Shown here piece by piece: positions 5,671 through 5,996 of a DNA stretch of 5,996 nt (within the stretch, counting starts at the first letter, position 1; each line of letters opens with the position of its first letter). The translations under genes and the position numbers were made by a program. Source of the stretch: Clostridia bacterium (GTDB taxonomy: Bacteria > Bacillota > Clostridia > Oscillospirales > CAG-272); the NCBI GenBank assembly GCA_017556845.1, contig JAFYMA010000259.1:1-5996 (forward strand), given 5' to 3'. The notes beneath the pieces were generated by a model. That model did not search any database, was not told the DNA's origin, and saw only the letters and a list, made by a program, of their open reading frames with translations.

Positions 5671-5699
5671 ATTATATCATACTGCATTGGTTTTGTCAA
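5671..5699 (-). promoter_or_regulatory. Consensus promoter of the glycosyltransferase operon
   Basis: On the minus strand TTGACA (5694-5699), a 17-bp spacer and TATAAT (5671-5676) match the sigma-A consensus completely. The predicted start of transcription is near 5664, giving a leader of about 29 nt. No palindrome overlaps it, so strong constitutive expression is likely. Confidence 0.9.
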
Positions 5700-5727
5700 C
5701 AAATACAGCCTTATGTAACGCTAAAAG

Positions 5728-5756
5728 AAAAGCGCAAGGACACTCCTTGCGCTTTT
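5728..5756 (-). terminator. Intrinsic terminator of groEL
   Basis: A perfect 13-bp stem, AAAAGCGCAAGGA (5728-5740) and TCCTTGCGCTTTT (5744-5756), encloses a 3-nt loop. On the minus strand it ends TTTTCTTTT, the expected T-rich tail, 33 bp after the groEL stop codon. It insulates groEL from the glycosyltransferase promoter downstream. Confidence 0.9.
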
Positions 5757-5788
5757 GCTGTTAATTTTATAATCTATCGAGACGTTTA

Positions 5789-5996
5789 TTAATACATTCC
5801 GCCCATGCCGCCGGGTGCAGCTGCTGCGGGTGCGGGATTTTCTTCCTTCTTATCAGCCACGAGTGCTTCTGTTGTGAGAACTGTTGAAGCTATGGAAGCG
5901 GCGTTCTGCAAAGCAGAGCGTGTAACCTTTGTAGGATCAACGATTCCCTTTTCTATCATATCAACATATTCCTCGTTGTAAGCGTCAAAGCCGTAA
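5789..5996 (-). CDS. groEL: Chaperonin GroEL (60 kDa), C-terminal 68 residues
   Basis: The fragment reads YGFDAYNEEYVDMIEKGIVDP, then TKVTRSALQNAASIAS and TVLTTEALVADKKEE, ending in an Ala/Pro-rich linker and the GGMGGMY tail. These are the conserved end of the equatorial domain (the VDPTKVTR-ALQNAASIA block) and the flexible Gly-Gly-Met tail of GroEL, which projects into the folding chamber. The gene enters from the right edge, so about 470 residues, its promoter and any CIRCE operator or groES are outside the window. The stop codon TAA is at 5789-5791 and a strong terminator follows. The sequence is intact as far as visible. Confidence 0.98.
   Translation of the reverse strand, partial: YGFDAYNEEYVDMIEKGIVDPTKVTRSALQNAASIASTVLTTEALVADKKEENPAPAAAAPGGMGGMY

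Noticed and set aside
1..5996. Mobile elements, CRISPR arrays, tRNA/rRNA genes, toxin-antitoxin or defence systems
   Set aside because: No transposase, integrase, terminal inverted repeats, regularly spaced DNA repeats, tRNA-like cloverleaf or defence-gene motif was found on either strand by reading.

Overview
The window looks like chromosomal DNA from a low-to-mid-GC Firmicute, most likely an anaerobic gut Clostridium-type organism of the Ruminococcaceae/Oscillospiraceae or Lachnospiraceae kind. The grounds are strong purine-rich ribosome binding sites (AGGAGG), near-consensus sigma-A promoters with 17-bp spacers, compact stem-loop plus T-run terminators, and the gene families present (BlaI, PadR-DUF1700-DUF4097, SP_1767 glycosyltransferase). 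The assignment is an inference from style, not a species identification.

Layout, left to right. (1) Positions 1-237, minus: the first 79 codons of a BlaI/MecI-type repressor that runs off the left edge. Its promoter lies under a 26-bp perfect-arm palindrome, with a second, weaker copy at the transcription start, so it is very probably autoregulated. (2) 438-1793, minus: an 11-helix sodium:neurotransmitter symporter (NSS) family amino-acid transporter with its own promoter and terminator. (3) 1972-3678, plus, divergent from the transporter: a three-gene operon of PadR-type regulator, DUF1700 membrane protein and membrane-anchored DUF4097 beta-repeat protein. Its promoter carries two interleaved inverted repeats that probably form the PadR operator. 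(4) 3741-5635, minus: a two-gene glycosyltransferase operon, an SP_1767-family (GT-D fold) enzyme followed by a GT2 enzyme with a GTG start 2 bp after the preceding stop, driven by a promoter with consensus -35 and -10 hexamers. (5) 5789-5996, minus: the 3' end of groEL with its terminator.

Functionally these are four or five independent transcription units. The PadR operon resembles envelope-stress modules in which a PadR repressor controls its own membrane partner and a DUF4097 protein. The glycosyltransferase pair probably glycosylates a cell-surface glycan or protein whose gene is not in view. The transporter imports an unidentified amino acid with sodium. No mobile element, CRISPR array, tRNA, rRNA or phage gene was seen, and no stretch over 300 bases lacks a gene. 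I found no wholly new system; the most notable points are the two regulatory architectures, the exact 19-residue repeat in the DUF4097 protein, and the small isolated glycosyltransferase pair.
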